DNA of 64,000 nt from Variovorax paradoxus (GTDB taxonomy: Bacteria > Pseudomonadota > Gammaproteobacteria > Burkholderiales > Burkholderiaceae_C): NCBI RefSeq assembly GCF_030811855.1, contig NZ_JAUSRN010000004.1, positions 124,001-188,000 on the forward strand, in the 5' to 3' direction. The position numbers and the translations under genes are program-made. The notes below the pieces were generated by a model, which was not told the DNA's origin, ran no database searches, and saw nothing but the letters and a program-made list of their open reading frames with translations. Each line of letters starts with the position of its first letter. Within the stretch, counting starts at the first letter, position 1. Shown one piece after another: positions 8,213 through 16,125 of the stretch.

Positions 8213-9286
8213 TCACTTCTCGATCGTCTTGTTCCACCGCGCATTCCACGCAGGACGGTTCGCATTGATGCTGTCCCAGTCGATGGTGACCGCGGTCTTC
8301 ATCCACTTGTTGATGTCGGCCACCTGCTGCACCCCGTCACCCACAGCCGGGGCCTTGGGGTTGGTGGGGATCTGCGCGCCGTACTGCAGCACGTTGGCCT
8401 GAGCCAGCGGGCTCAGCAGGAACTCGGCGAGTTTTTGCGACAGCTCGGGCTCGCTGTTGTTTGCAATCACGCACTGGCCCACCATCAGAACCACCGCGCC
8501 TTCCTTGGGCGGCGCGTATTCCACCGGGATGCCCTTGGTCTTCAGCGCGGCCACGGCGGTGGGCGTGAGCGGGAAGATCGCGGCCTCGCCGGTCTGCACC
8601 ATTTCCGACAGCTTGGCCGAGCTCGGGATGTACTCGAGCACGTTCGGGCCGACGGTGGTGGGCCAGGCCTTGAAGCCCGGCTCCACGTTCTTGTCGTTGC
8701 CGCCCTGGATGCGGTTGAACATCAGGAAGCCGTGCAGCCCGAAGGACGATGACGACATCGACTGGAACACCACCTTGCCCTTGTACTTGGGATCGGCCAG
8801 GTCCATCCACGAGGTAGGCGGCGCCCAGCCCTTTTCCTTGAACATCTTGGCGTTGTAGGCCAGGCCCGTCATACCCAGGCTCACGCCACTGGCCATGTCG
8901 TCCTTGAAGCGCGCGGCCGGGTAGATTTCTGCGAGCGACGGATTGGGCCGCTGCTTCTGGCACAGGCCCATGCCGATAGCGCGCACCATGATGCCGTCAT
9001 CCAGGAACATCACGTGCATCTGCGGCCGGTCCTTGTTGGCCTGGGCCTTGGCGAGGATGTCGGACGAGGTGCCCGGCACCACCACCACCTTGGCGCCGTA
9101 CAGCTTCTCGAAGGCTGGGAACACGTACTGCGTGTACGCCTTCTCCATGGTGCCGCCGTTCATGCCGATGTAGAGCGTCTTGGTTTGAGCGCTGGCGGCG
9201 CCGCCGGCCGCGAGCGCGGCCACCGCCGCCGCACCGAGCACGGTCCGGCGAAGAGAGAAGAAAGAAGTCTTCTGGAAACGGGACAT
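8213..9286 (-). CDS. ABC transporter substrate-binding protein, PotD-like
   Basis: 357 residues: an N-terminal signal with an arginine pair (SLRRTVLGAAAVAALAAGG, cleavage near ASA-QT, about 34), then a periplasmic binding fold of the polyamine/iron class (LYIGMNGGTMEKAYTQYVFP; GLAYNAKMFKEKGWAPPTSW; FPLTPTAVAALKTKGIPVEY). It is the last gene of the leftward operon potA-potB-potC-like, HcnA-B-C-like, receptor, 12 bp after the DAO-family subunit gene. It probably captures the compound that the dehydrogenase oxidises. The family also includes GABA, 5-aminovalerate and ferric-ion receptors, so the ligand cannot be assigned. Confidence 0.87.
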   Translation of the reverse strand: MSRFQKTSFFSLRRTVLGAAAVAALAAGGAASAQTKTLYIGMNGGTMEKAYTQYVFPAFEKLYGAKVVVVPGTSSDILAKAQANKDRPQMHVMFLDDGIMVRAIGMGLCQKQRPNPSLAEIYPAARFKDDMASGVSLGMTGLAYNAKMFKEKGWAPPTSWMDLADPKYKGKVVFQSMSSSSFGLHGFLMFNRIQGGNDKNVEPGFKAWPTTVGPNVLEYIPSSAKLSEMVQTGEAAIFPLTPTAVAALKTKGIPVEYAPPKEGAVVLMVGQCVIANNSEPELSQKLAEFLLSPLAQANVLQYGAQIPTNPKAPAVGDGVQQVADINKWMKTAVTIDWDSINANRPAWNARWNKTIEK

Positions 9287-9298
9287 GGTGTTTTCCTT

Positions 9299-10447
9299 TC
9301 AGGGTGGGGTGGGGGTGGTTGGTTCTTCTGCGAAGAAGCGTTCGATCGAGAAGGCCTCGATTGGCGTGCTGCTGCGGCCGTCGCGCACGAGTTCGGCCAG
9401 TACTTCGCCGGCCGCGGGGCCGATCTGGAAGCCGGCGCCCGAGAAGCCGAATCCGTGGAACAGCCCGGGCGTGGTGCGGCTGGGCCCAAGCACCGGCTGG
9501 CGGTCGGGCAGGTAGCCCTCGGTGCCGCTCCACGTGCGGATGAAGTGCGCATGGCGCAGCGCGGGCAGCAGTTCGATGGCCTGTGCGGAGAGCGAGGCGA
9601 TCGCATCGCGGTCGGAGCGTGCGCGGTCGGCGTCGAGCGCCACGCCCGCGCCGCCGCCGCCCAGCACGAGGTTGCCGCGCTCCACCTGGCGGCAGTAGAT
9701 GCCGCCGCCTTCCACGCCCAGGCTCCAGTTCATGAAGAAGGGCAGTGGCTCCGTCACGGCCATCGCGGGATGGCCCGATTGCAGCGGCACCGCCTCGCCG
9801 AACTGCGCGGCGATCGGCCCGGACCATGCGCCCGCGCAGTTGAGCAGCGCCGTCGCATGCACTTCGAGTGCGTTGCCCGAGCGCAGCATGAATCTATTGC
9901 CGTCGTGCGCCAGTTCGTCGACCGGGTGACGCTCGAAGATCTGCGCGCCCGCGCGCTCTGCCGCGAGCGCGAAGGCCGGCGACACCAGCCGCGGATTGGC
10001 CTGGCCGTCTTCCGCGCACAGCGAGCCGCCGACGGCGCGCGCACCGAGCCAGGGGCAGCGCTCACGCAGGCGTGCATCCGAGATCAGTTCGAGCCCGAGA
10101 TCGAAGTCGCGGCTTTGTGCGCGGTAGCGTTCCAGCGAGGCCATATCGGCTTCGCTGCGCGCGATCTTGAAATGGCCTGAGCGCAGGTACTCGCCGTCGG
10201 TGCCGATCGTTTCGCGCAGGCGGCCCCAGATGCCATGCGCGCGCTGCGCCAGCGGCAGCTGGCTGACCGGCCGGCCCTGGCGCCGCACGCCGCCGTAGTT
10301 CACGCCGCTCGAACGCGAGCCGCACAGGTCGCGCTCCAGCAGCACGACGCCGATGCCCATCTGCCGCAAGGCCAGCGCGGCCGATGCGCCGACGATGCCG
10401 CCGCCGATGATGGCGACATCGGTGTGCAATGTCTTGATCGAACTCAT
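9299..10447 (-). CDS. DAO-family FAD oxidoreductase subunit (HcnC/opine-oxidase beta-like)
   Basis: 382 residues with an N-terminal dinucleotide motif IIGGGIVGASAALAL (about 14-28), the DAO-family FAD contacts (LLERDLCGSRSSGVNYGG), and a C-terminal segment (FIRTWSGTEGYLPDRQPVLG, GFGFSGAGFQIGPAAGE) typical of sarcosine/glycine/D-amino-acid oxidase relatives. It overlaps the upstream FAD/2Fe-2S subunit gene by 4 nt (ATGA). With the two genes upstream it forms a set like hydrogen cyanide synthase HcnABC, opine oxidase and heteromeric D-hydroxyproline/proline dehydrogenases, which oxidise C-N bonds of amino or imino acids. The substrate is unknown. Confidence 0.85.
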   Translation of the reverse strand: MSSIKTLHTDVAIIGGGIVGASAALALRQMGIGVVLLERDLCGSRSSGVNYGGVRRQGRPVSQLPLAQRAHGIWGRLRETIGTDGEYLRSGHFKIARSEADMASLERYRAQSRDFDLGLELISDARLRERCPWLGARAVGGSLCAEDGQANPRLVSPAFALAAERAGAQIFERHPVDELAHDGNRFMLRSGNALEVHATALLNCAGAWSGPIAAQFGEAVPLQSGHPAMAVTEPLPFFMNWSLGVEGGGIYCRQVERGNLVLGGGGAGVALDADRARSDRDAIASLSAQAIELLPALRHAHFIRTWSGTEGYLPDRQPVLGPSRTTPGLFHGFGFSGAGFQIGPAAGEVLAELVRDGRSSTPIEAFSIERFFAEEPTTPTPP

Positions 10448-11859
10448 GCGCCGACGCCTTCAGCGGGCTCGCGCACGGCAAGCTGGATCGGAATTGGCTT
10501 GATCGGCGCCTGCCCGCGCAGCCGGCCCACCTGCTGCAGCGGCAGCCCGGTGGCGTGCGCCAGGATCTCGGCCGCGGCCACACCGCACATGCGACCCTGG
10601 CAGCGGCCCATGCCCACGCGCGACAGCGCTTTCAGGCGGTTCATTTCGTCGGCGCCGTTCTCGCCAACGCTCTGTCGCAGCGTGCCTGCGGTGATGTTCT
10701 CGCAGCGGCAGACCACGAGTTCGTCGGGCGCATGCGCGGCCCAGTCGTTCGGCACCGGGAAGGCGCGTTCCAGGCCGTGGCGAAAAGCTGAAAGCTTGTG
10801 GAGCTTGCGTTCGAGCGCTGCGGCGCGCGATGCGTCGACGGCCACGCCACGGTCGGCCAGCAGCGCAAGCGCGGCGCGTTCGCCGGCCCATTCGGCCGCA
10901 TCGGCGCCCATGATGCCGGCGCCATCGCCCGCGAGGTACACGCCCTGTACGCTGGAGCGGCCGGCCGCATCGCGCACCGGCAGGTGGGCGCGGTGCAGCG
11001 GCGCGAAGTCGAAGCGGCAGCCGAGCAGATCGGCTAGCTGGGTTTCGGAGCGCAGCGCATAGCCGAAACCGACGGCATCGCAGGCCAGCGTGCGCTCTTC
11101 GCGGCCGTCGTGCCACGCCACACCGGTCACGCGGCTCTCTTGGTCGTCGCCGAGCACGCGCAGCGGCCGCACGCCGCTGTGCAGCGCCACGCCGTGTGCA
11201 CGCAGCCAGCCGACGTAATAAACGCCTTTCGCGAACACCGCGGGTTGCCGCAGCATCGCGGGTGTGGCGGCCAGCTGGTCCGCGAGCCGCGCCGTGTCGA
11301 GCACCGCGGCCACCTTCGCACCGGCCTTTGCGTACTGATAGGCCACCAGGTAGAGCAGGGGGCCGGTGCCCATGAGCACCACACGCTCGCCGATGGCGCA
11401 GCCCTGGAACTTGAGTGCCACTTGCGCGCCGCCCAGCGTGTAGACGCCGGGCAATGTCCAGCCGGGCACCGGCAGCACGCGGTCGGTGGCGCCGGTGGCG
11501 ACGACCAGCTGGCTGTAGGGCACGCTGGCCGTGCTGCGCGTCGGACCGTGCAGCACGTCGAGCCGGCCGCCTTGCGCGTTCCACACCAGGCTGTTTGGGC
11601 GGTAGTCGATGCGGCCCTGCATTGAGTCGAAGGCGGCATGCACCGCATTGGCACGGCGGGCTTCGAAGCCGTAGAGCGCCTGCGCGCTGCGCTCGGCCAT
11701 GCTCGCGGGCGGCCGCCTGTAGATCTGGCCGCCGGCGCGCGACGCTTCGTCGATCACCACTGGCCGGAGGCCGTGCGCCACCAGCGCCTCGGCGGCTCGC
11801 ACGCCAGCCGGGCCGGCGCCGACGATCACCGGCTGCAATGCGGGAGAGGAGGTCGTCAT
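10444..11859 (-). CDS. FAD-dependent oxidoreductase with bfd-like 2Fe-2S domain (HcnB/opine-oxidase alpha-like)
   Basis: 471 residues. An N-terminal FAD motif VIVGAGPAGVRAAEAL, a second dinucleotide motif (LMGTGPLLYLVAYQYAKAG), a redox segment VYLAGDGAGIMGADAAEWAG and a C-terminal bfd-like cluster domain with VCRCE and GRCQGRMCG Cys ligands. This domain order matches the large subunit of HcnABC/opine-oxidase-type dehydrogenases, where electrons pass from the DAO subunit through FAD and iron-sulfur centres. The ATG at 11859 overlaps the upstream small 2Fe-2S gene stop by 4 nt; a longer upstream frame is an overlap shadow. Confidence 0.87.
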   Translation of the reverse strand: MTTSSPALQPVIVGAGPAGVRAAEALVAHGLRPVVIDEASRAGGQIYRRPPASMAERSAQALYGFEARRANAVHAAFDSMQGRIDYRPNSLVWNAQGGRLDVLHGPTRSTASVPYSQLVVATGATDRVLPVPGWTLPGVYTLGGAQVALKFQGCAIGERVVLMGTGPLLYLVAYQYAKAGAKVAAVLDTARLADQLAATPAMLRQPAVFAKGVYYVGWLRAHGVALHSGVRPLRVLGDDQESRVTGVAWHDGREERTLACDAVGFGYALRSETQLADLLGCRFDFAPLHRAHLPVRDAAGRSSVQGVYLAGDGAGIMGADAAEWAGERAALALLADRGVAVDASRAAALERKLHKLSAFRHGLERAFPVPNDWAAHAPDELVVCRCENITAGTLRQSVGENGADEMNRLKALSRVGMGRCQGRMCGVAAAEILAHATGLPLQQVGRLRGQAPIKPIPIQLAVREPAEGVGA

Positions 11860-12164
11860 GCGCCGCTCCTTCCCGTGACCAGCGCCATGCCCGGCGCGAT
11901 GAAAGTGGAGCAGGCGCGCAGGCGTTCGCCTTGCTCGGTGGCGATCCAGCAATCCTGGCAGGCACCCATCATGCAGAAGCCCGCGCGCGGCGCGCCGCTG
12001 AATTCATTGCGGCGCAACTGGGCGGCTTGCGTGAGCACGGCGGTGAGCACCGTGTCGCCCGCGAGCGCGGAGGCGGGTTCACCGTCGAGCGTGAAGGGCA
12101 CCGCGGCGCGGCCGGTCTCGGCCACGCGGTGCAGCAGCGGTTGATGAAGGGGTGGCAGGCTCAT
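11856..12164 (-). CDS. small (2Fe-2S)-binding subunit (HcnA-like)
   Basis: 102 residues resembling HcnA/SoxX-type ferredoxin subunits: a beta-rich N-terminus (VPFTLDGEPASALAGDTVLTAVL) and plant-type cluster cysteines in GFCMMGACQDC plus a later Cys in RACSTF. Only the C-x4-C-x2-C...C arrangement of this short family is present. The ATG directly abuts the stop of the upstream permease gene (TAG-ATG), and its own stop overlaps the next gene, so the transporter and dehydrogenase genes are translationally coupled. Confidence 0.83.
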   Translation of the reverse strand: MSLPPLHQPLLHRVAETGRAAVPFTLDGEPASALAGDTVLTAVLTQAAQLRRNEFSGAPRAGFCMMGACQDCWIATEQGERLRACSTFIAPGMALVTGRSGA

Positions 12165-12959
12165 CTATCGGCGCCCCACCAGCACGCGGTCCAGCCCGTA
12201 GACGCGGTCGAGCACCACCATGGCGATGGCGGTCACCGCCACCATCAGCGCCGACACCGCCGCCATCAGCGGATCGATCGACTCGGTGGCATACATGTAC
12301 ATACGCACCGGCAGCGTCACCGTGCTGGGCGAGGTGACGAAGATCGACATCGTCACTTCGTCGAAGCTGTTGATGAAAGCCAGCAGCCAGCCGCCCGTGA
12401 CGCCCGGCAGGATCATCGGCAGCGTGATGCGCCGGAACATCGTGGCCTGGCTCGCGCCCAGCGAGAGCGCGGCCTGCTCGGCGCTGCGGTCGAAGCCCAC
12501 GAGCGCGGCAACCACCAGGCGCAGCGTGTAGGGCGTGACGATCAGTGCGTGCGCCATCACCAGCCAGCCGAAGCTGCCCGTGCCGCCCACCAGCGCGAAC
12601 AGGCGCAGCAAGGCCACGCCCAGCACCAGGTGCGGAATGATCAGCGGCGAGAGAAACAGGCCGTTGAGAAAATCGCGCCCCGGAAACGCATAGCGCGTGA
12701 TCGCCATGCCGGCCGGCACCGCGATCAGCGTGGCGATGGTGGCCGAGGCCAGCGCAAGCCACAGGCTGTTCCAGAACGACTGCATGAAGTCCGGATGCGC
12801 GAACGCCGCTTCGAACCAGCGCAGCGAGAAGTGCGTGGTCGGAATGGTCAATGTGTTCTCGGGCGTGAACGCGACGATGCACACCACCACGAGCGGCGCC
12901 AGCATGAAGGTGATGACGAGCGCGTTGAACGCGAGGGCGAGGGGGCCGTTCTTGGTCAT
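12165..12959 (-). CDS. ABC transporter permease, PotC-like
   Basis: 264 residues with six predicted membrane helices (first about 8-30, FNALVITFMLAPLVVVCIVAF) and the inner-membrane-component EAA loop (EQAALSLGASQATMFRRITLP). It pairs with the PotB-like permease 4 bp upstream to form the channel of a polyamine-type importer. Its stop abuts the start of the 2Fe-2S subunit gene, an unusual direct linkage of importer and catabolic enzyme. Confidence 0.88.
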   Translation of the reverse strand: MTKNGPLALAFNALVITFMLAPLVVVCIVAFTPENTLTIPTTHFSLRWFEAAFAHPDFMQSFWNSLWLALASATIATLIAVPAGMAITRYAFPGRDFLNGLFLSPLIIPHLVLGVALLRLFALVGGTGSFGWLVMAHALIVTPYTLRLVVAALVGFDRSAEQAALSLGASQATMFRRITLPMILPGVTGGWLLAFINSFDEVTMSIFVTSPSTVTLPVRMYMYATESIDPLMAAVSALMVAVTAIAMVVLDRVYGLDRVLVGRR

Positions 12960-12963
12960 CGGA

Positions 12964-13824
12964 TCACCCCAATGCCTTTTTGTAGCGGCCTTCGACGAGG
13001 CGGTTGTAGCTCAGCATCACGACGAGGTTGGCTGCCAGCAGAACCAGCGCAACGGCTGCGCCGAGGGGCCAGTTGAGTTCGTGCAGGTATTCGTCGTAGA
13101 CGACGGTGGCAACCATCTTCAACCGGCGCCCACCGAGCAACCCCGGGATCGCGAAAGAACTCGCAGCCAGTCCGAACACGATCAGGCTGCCCGACAGAAT
13201 GCCCGGCATCACCTGCGGCAGCACGATGCGCCTGAGCGTGGTGAAGGGCGAGGCCCTGAGCGACAGCGCCGCGTTCTCCACGCCCGCATCGAGCTTCTGC
13301 AGCGAGGTCCAGACCGGGATCACCATGAAGGGCAGCATCACGTGCACCAGCGCCACGATCACGGCAATCTCGGTGTAGAGCATCTTCACCGGCCCGATGC
13401 CCACCAGCCGCAGCAGGCCGTTCACCGCGCCTTCGGGCCCGAGCAGCATGCTCCAGCCGAAGGCGCGCACCACCACCGAAACGAGCAGCGGCGCCAGCAC
13501 CACCAAGAGCAGCACCGAGCGCCACGGGTTGCGCATGCGGCTCAGCACATAGGCCTCCGGCGCGCCGATCAGCACGCAGATCAGGGTGACGAGGCCCGAG
13601 ATCCAGAAGGTGCGCCAGAAGATGCCGTGGTAGTACGAGTCGGTGAACACGTGCGCGTAGTGCTCGAGCGTGAACTCGCCGGCCTTGGGTCCGGTGGCCG
13701 GGTCGTAGACGTTGAACGACAGCACCGCGGTGAGCGCGAGCGGCACGAGCAGCAGGGCCGCGAACAGCAGCAGCGCGGGGCCCGACAACCACCACGGCGT
13801 GGCCGCCTTGGTCGAACCACTCAT
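12964..13824 (-). CDS. ABC transporter permease, PotB-like
   Basis: 286 residues; a short polar start (MSGSTKAATPWWLSG) then six membrane segments (first about 14-36, PALLLFAALLLVPLALTAVL) and the EAA loop (ENAALSLRASPFTTLRRIVLP). Its ATG at 13824 overlaps the ATPase stop at 13821 by 4 nt. Forms the transmembrane heterodimer with the PotC-like protein. Confidence 0.88.
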   Translation of the reverse strand: MSGSTKAATPWWLSGPALLLFAALLLVPLALTAVLSFNVYDPATGPKAGEFTLEHYAHVFTDSYYHGIFWRTFWISGLVTLICVLIGAPEAYVLSRMRNPWRSVLLLVVLAPLLVSVVVRAFGWSMLLGPEGAVNGLLRLVGIGPVKMLYTEIAVIVALVHVMLPFMVIPVWTSLQKLDAGVENAALSLRASPFTTLRRIVLPQVMPGILSGSLIVFGLAASSFAIPGLLGGRRLKMVATVVYDEYLHELNWPLGAAVALVLLAANLVVMLSYNRLVEGRYKKALG

Positions 13825-14891
13825 GCCGCCACCGCCTTGTCGGCCGGCAGCAGGCGCGTGCAGTGCGCGGGCCAGTCGATGCCAGCGTCGCAGCCTTCGT
13901 CGAGCGCGTCGCGGCCGTCGTTGGGGCTCAGCACGGTCAGGTCGCCGGCGTGCGTGCTCAGCCGGTAGAGCCACTGGCTGCCGAGGAAGAAGCGTTCCTG
14001 CACCGTGCCGTCGAGGCGGCCGCGACCGGCCTCCACCAGCTGCAGCTTTTCGGGCCGCACGCTCATCAGCACCGCAGCGCCCGAGGCATAGCCGGTGTCG
14101 TCGACCTCCACCGTCAGCGAACCGATCTCGACATGGCAGCTGCGCGCACCGCAAGCCGAGACGCGCGCGTCGAGCAAATTGGCCTTGCCCACGAAGGTGG
14201 AGATGAAGCGCGTGCTCGGATGCTCGTAAACGCGATGCGGATGGTCGATCTGCGTGGCGCAGCCGCCTTCCATTACCACCACGCGGTCGCTGATGGACAT
14301 GGCCTCGCTCTGGTCGTGCGTGACCATCACGGTGGTGGTGCCGACCTTGCGCTGAATCTGGCGCAACTCGAACTGCATCTCTTCGCGCAGCTTGGCGTCG
14401 AGGTTGGACAGCGGCTCGTCCAGCAGCAGCACCGGCGGCTCGATCACCAGCGCGCGGGCCAGCGCCACGCGCTGGCGCTGCCCGCCCGAGAGTTCGCGCG
14501 GGTAGCGCGTGGCGTGCGCTTCGAGGTGAACCAGCGCCAGCGCCTGCTTCACGCGCTCGGTGCGTTCGGACTTCGGCATCTTGCGCATCTCCAGGCCGAA
14601 GCTCACGTTGTCGGCCACCGTCATGTGCGGAAAGAGGGCGTAGGTCTGGAACACGATGCCCAGGCCGCGCGTGTTGGCCTTGGCATGCGTGATGTCCTTG
14701 CCCGCCAGCTCGATGCGCCCGCTGGAGACCGCCTCGAAGCCCGCAATCATCTGCAGCGTCGTGGTCTTGCCGCAGCCCGAAGGGCCGAGCAGCGAGACGA
14801 ACTCGCCCTTCTCCACCGTGAGGTTCATGGCCGACACGGCGCGCGTGGCGCCGTAGAACTTGGTCACGTCGGTGAGCCGTAGGAATGACAT
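13821..14891 (-). CDS. ABC transporter ATP-binding protein, PotA-like
   Basis: 356 residues: ABC domain about 4-235 with Walker A GPSGCGKTT, Q-loop FQTYALFPHM, signature LSGGQRQRVALARAL, Walker B VLLLDEPLSNLDAKLREEM and switch VTHDQSEAM, then a TOBE/MOP-like regulatory domain (about 270-345; VRPEKLQLV). This is the classical carbohydrate/polyamine/iron uptake ATPase. The ATG at 14891 follows AAAGGCCC; the upstream extension to 14966 is unlikely. First gene of the seven-gene leftward operon; its promoter lies in the operator-bearing region shared with the IclR gene at 15096. Confidence 0.9.
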   Translation of the reverse strand: MSFLRLTDVTKFYGATRAVSAMNLTVEKGEFVSLLGPSGCGKTTTLQMIAGFEAVSSGRIELAGKDITHAKANTRGLGIVFQTYALFPHMTVADNVSFGLEMRKMPKSERTERVKQALALVHLEAHATRYPRELSGGQRQRVALARALVIEPPVLLLDEPLSNLDAKLREEMQFELRQIQRKVGTTTVMVTHDQSEAMSISDRVVVMEGGCATQIDHPHRVYEHPSTRFISTFVGKANLLDARVSACGARSCHVEIGSLTVEVDDTGYASGAAVLMSVRPEKLQLVEAGRGRLDGTVQERFFLGSQWLYRLSTHAGDLTVLSPNDGRDALDEGCDAGIDWPAHCTRLLPADKAVAA

Positions 14892-15034
14892 GGAAGGGCC
14901 TTTCTGCGCGGTCGTGAATGGCGTGCAGCACCTTGGTGCACGCCATGGACAAGAGAGAACTTTCAATTCACTCTATTGCAACGATCACGCCAGTTCGCCT
15001 CGGGTATTCCATTAATCAGAATCTTTTTCATATT

Positions 15035-15053
15035 TATTCCGTTCAATGGAATA
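15035..15053. promoter_or_regulatory. palindrome TATTCC-N7-GGAATA, candidate IclR operator
   Basis: Perfect 6-bp arms around GTTCAAT (TATTCCGTTCAATGGAATA) in the 204-bp AT-richer gap between the divergent ABC operon and the IclR gene. A half-site TATTCCATT lies at 15005-15013 and AGGAATAG downstream at 15060. The architecture suits IclR-type repression of both arms; not proven. Confidence 0.55.
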
Positions 15054-15095
15054 TGATGAAAGGAATAGATCTCAAGAATTCCACAGGAGCAAGGT

Positions 15096-15956
15096 ATGGA
15101 AACCCCCTCGGCGGCCAGCGGCGGCGTGCCGCGTGTCTTTTCGGTGATCCGCGCGCTCGGTGCGGTGCAGGCCGAGGGCGGCCGCGTGACCCAGATCGCA
15201 CGGTCCGTGGGCCTCACGCAGGCCACCACGCACCGCTTGCTGCAGTCGCTCATGGCCGAGGGCATGGTCGAACAGGACGAGCGCAGCAAGCTCTATCGGC
15301 TGAGCATCGATTTCTTCGCACTCGCGGCCAGCGCCGGCAACCCAGGCGATCTGCGCTCCATCTGCCGCCCTGTGCTGCTGCGCCTGTGCGCGAGCCTGGG
15401 CGACAGCATCTTTCTCTTGGCGCGCAGCGGCTTCGACGCGATCTGCCTCGACCGAAGCGAAGGGCCGTTTCCGATCCGCTCGTTCACGGGCGACATCGGC
15501 GGGCGCATTGCGCTGGGAGTGGGGCAGGGCGCGCTCGCGATCCTGGCCTTTCTGCCCGAGGCCGAGCGCGAGGAAGTGATCCGCTTCAACCTCTCGCGTG
15601 TGCGGGAGTACGGCGTGTACGACGAGGTCTATCTGCGCACCGAGATCGAGCGCGTGCGCCAGGCCGGCTATGCGGGACGCAACACGGGCCTGCTCGAAGG
15701 CATGGCCGGCGTGGCGGTGCCGATTCTCGACCGCGAGGGGCGCGCCGTGGCCGCTCTCAGCGTGGGCACCATCGCTGACCGGCTCAATGCCGACCGCATG
15801 CCCACGGTGGTGGAGCTGCTCAAGCGCGAGGCGGCGGCCATCGGGCCGAAGATCAATCCCTTCGACGCGACCTTGCGGCGGCCGGCGCAAAGCCTCGCGG
15901 GTTCGCCGGCGGGGCAGCGCATCAGCCTGCCCGAAGCGCCAGGGCCGTCGACCTGA
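15096..15956 (+). CDS. IclR family transcriptional regulator
   Basis: 286 residues: winged HTH about 10-68 (VFSVIRALGAVQAEGGRVTQ, VGLTQATTHRLLQSLMAEG) and IclR effector domain (RICLDR-like segment FDAICLDRSEGPFPIRSF; LLEGMAGVAVPILDREG). The start follows CAGGAGCAAGGT. It lies between the two arms of the amino/imino-compound island and next to the TATTCC palindrome, so it is the likely master regulator of both. Effector unknown. Confidence 0.9.
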   Translation: METPSAASGGVPRVFSVIRALGAVQAEGGRVTQIARSVGLTQATTHRLLQSLMAEGMVEQDERSKLYRLSIDFFALAASAGNPGDLRSICRPVLLRLCASLGDSIFLLARSGFDAICLDRSEGPFPIRSFTGDIGGRIALGVGQGALAILAFLPEAEREEVIRFNLSRVREYGVYDEVYLRTEIERVRQAGYAGRNTGLLEGMAGVAVPILDREGRAVAALSVGTIADRLNADRMPTVVELLKREAAAIGPKINPFDATLRRPAQSLAGSPAGQRISLPEAPGPST

Positions 15957-16125
15957 ATCTGTATTTGTGCGGCCTGAGCATGAAAGGTGGCTAGGTTCCT
16001 TCCTGAAACGCACCAAGTCCTTCCGTTTTTTCGCTATGCAAGCGCGCGGGATTCGCAGATATTGACCGTTGCCGCGTCCCGTTTCCCTTCGTTCTGTTCT
16101 CTCTTTTCTCCACGCCGGAGCGTCC

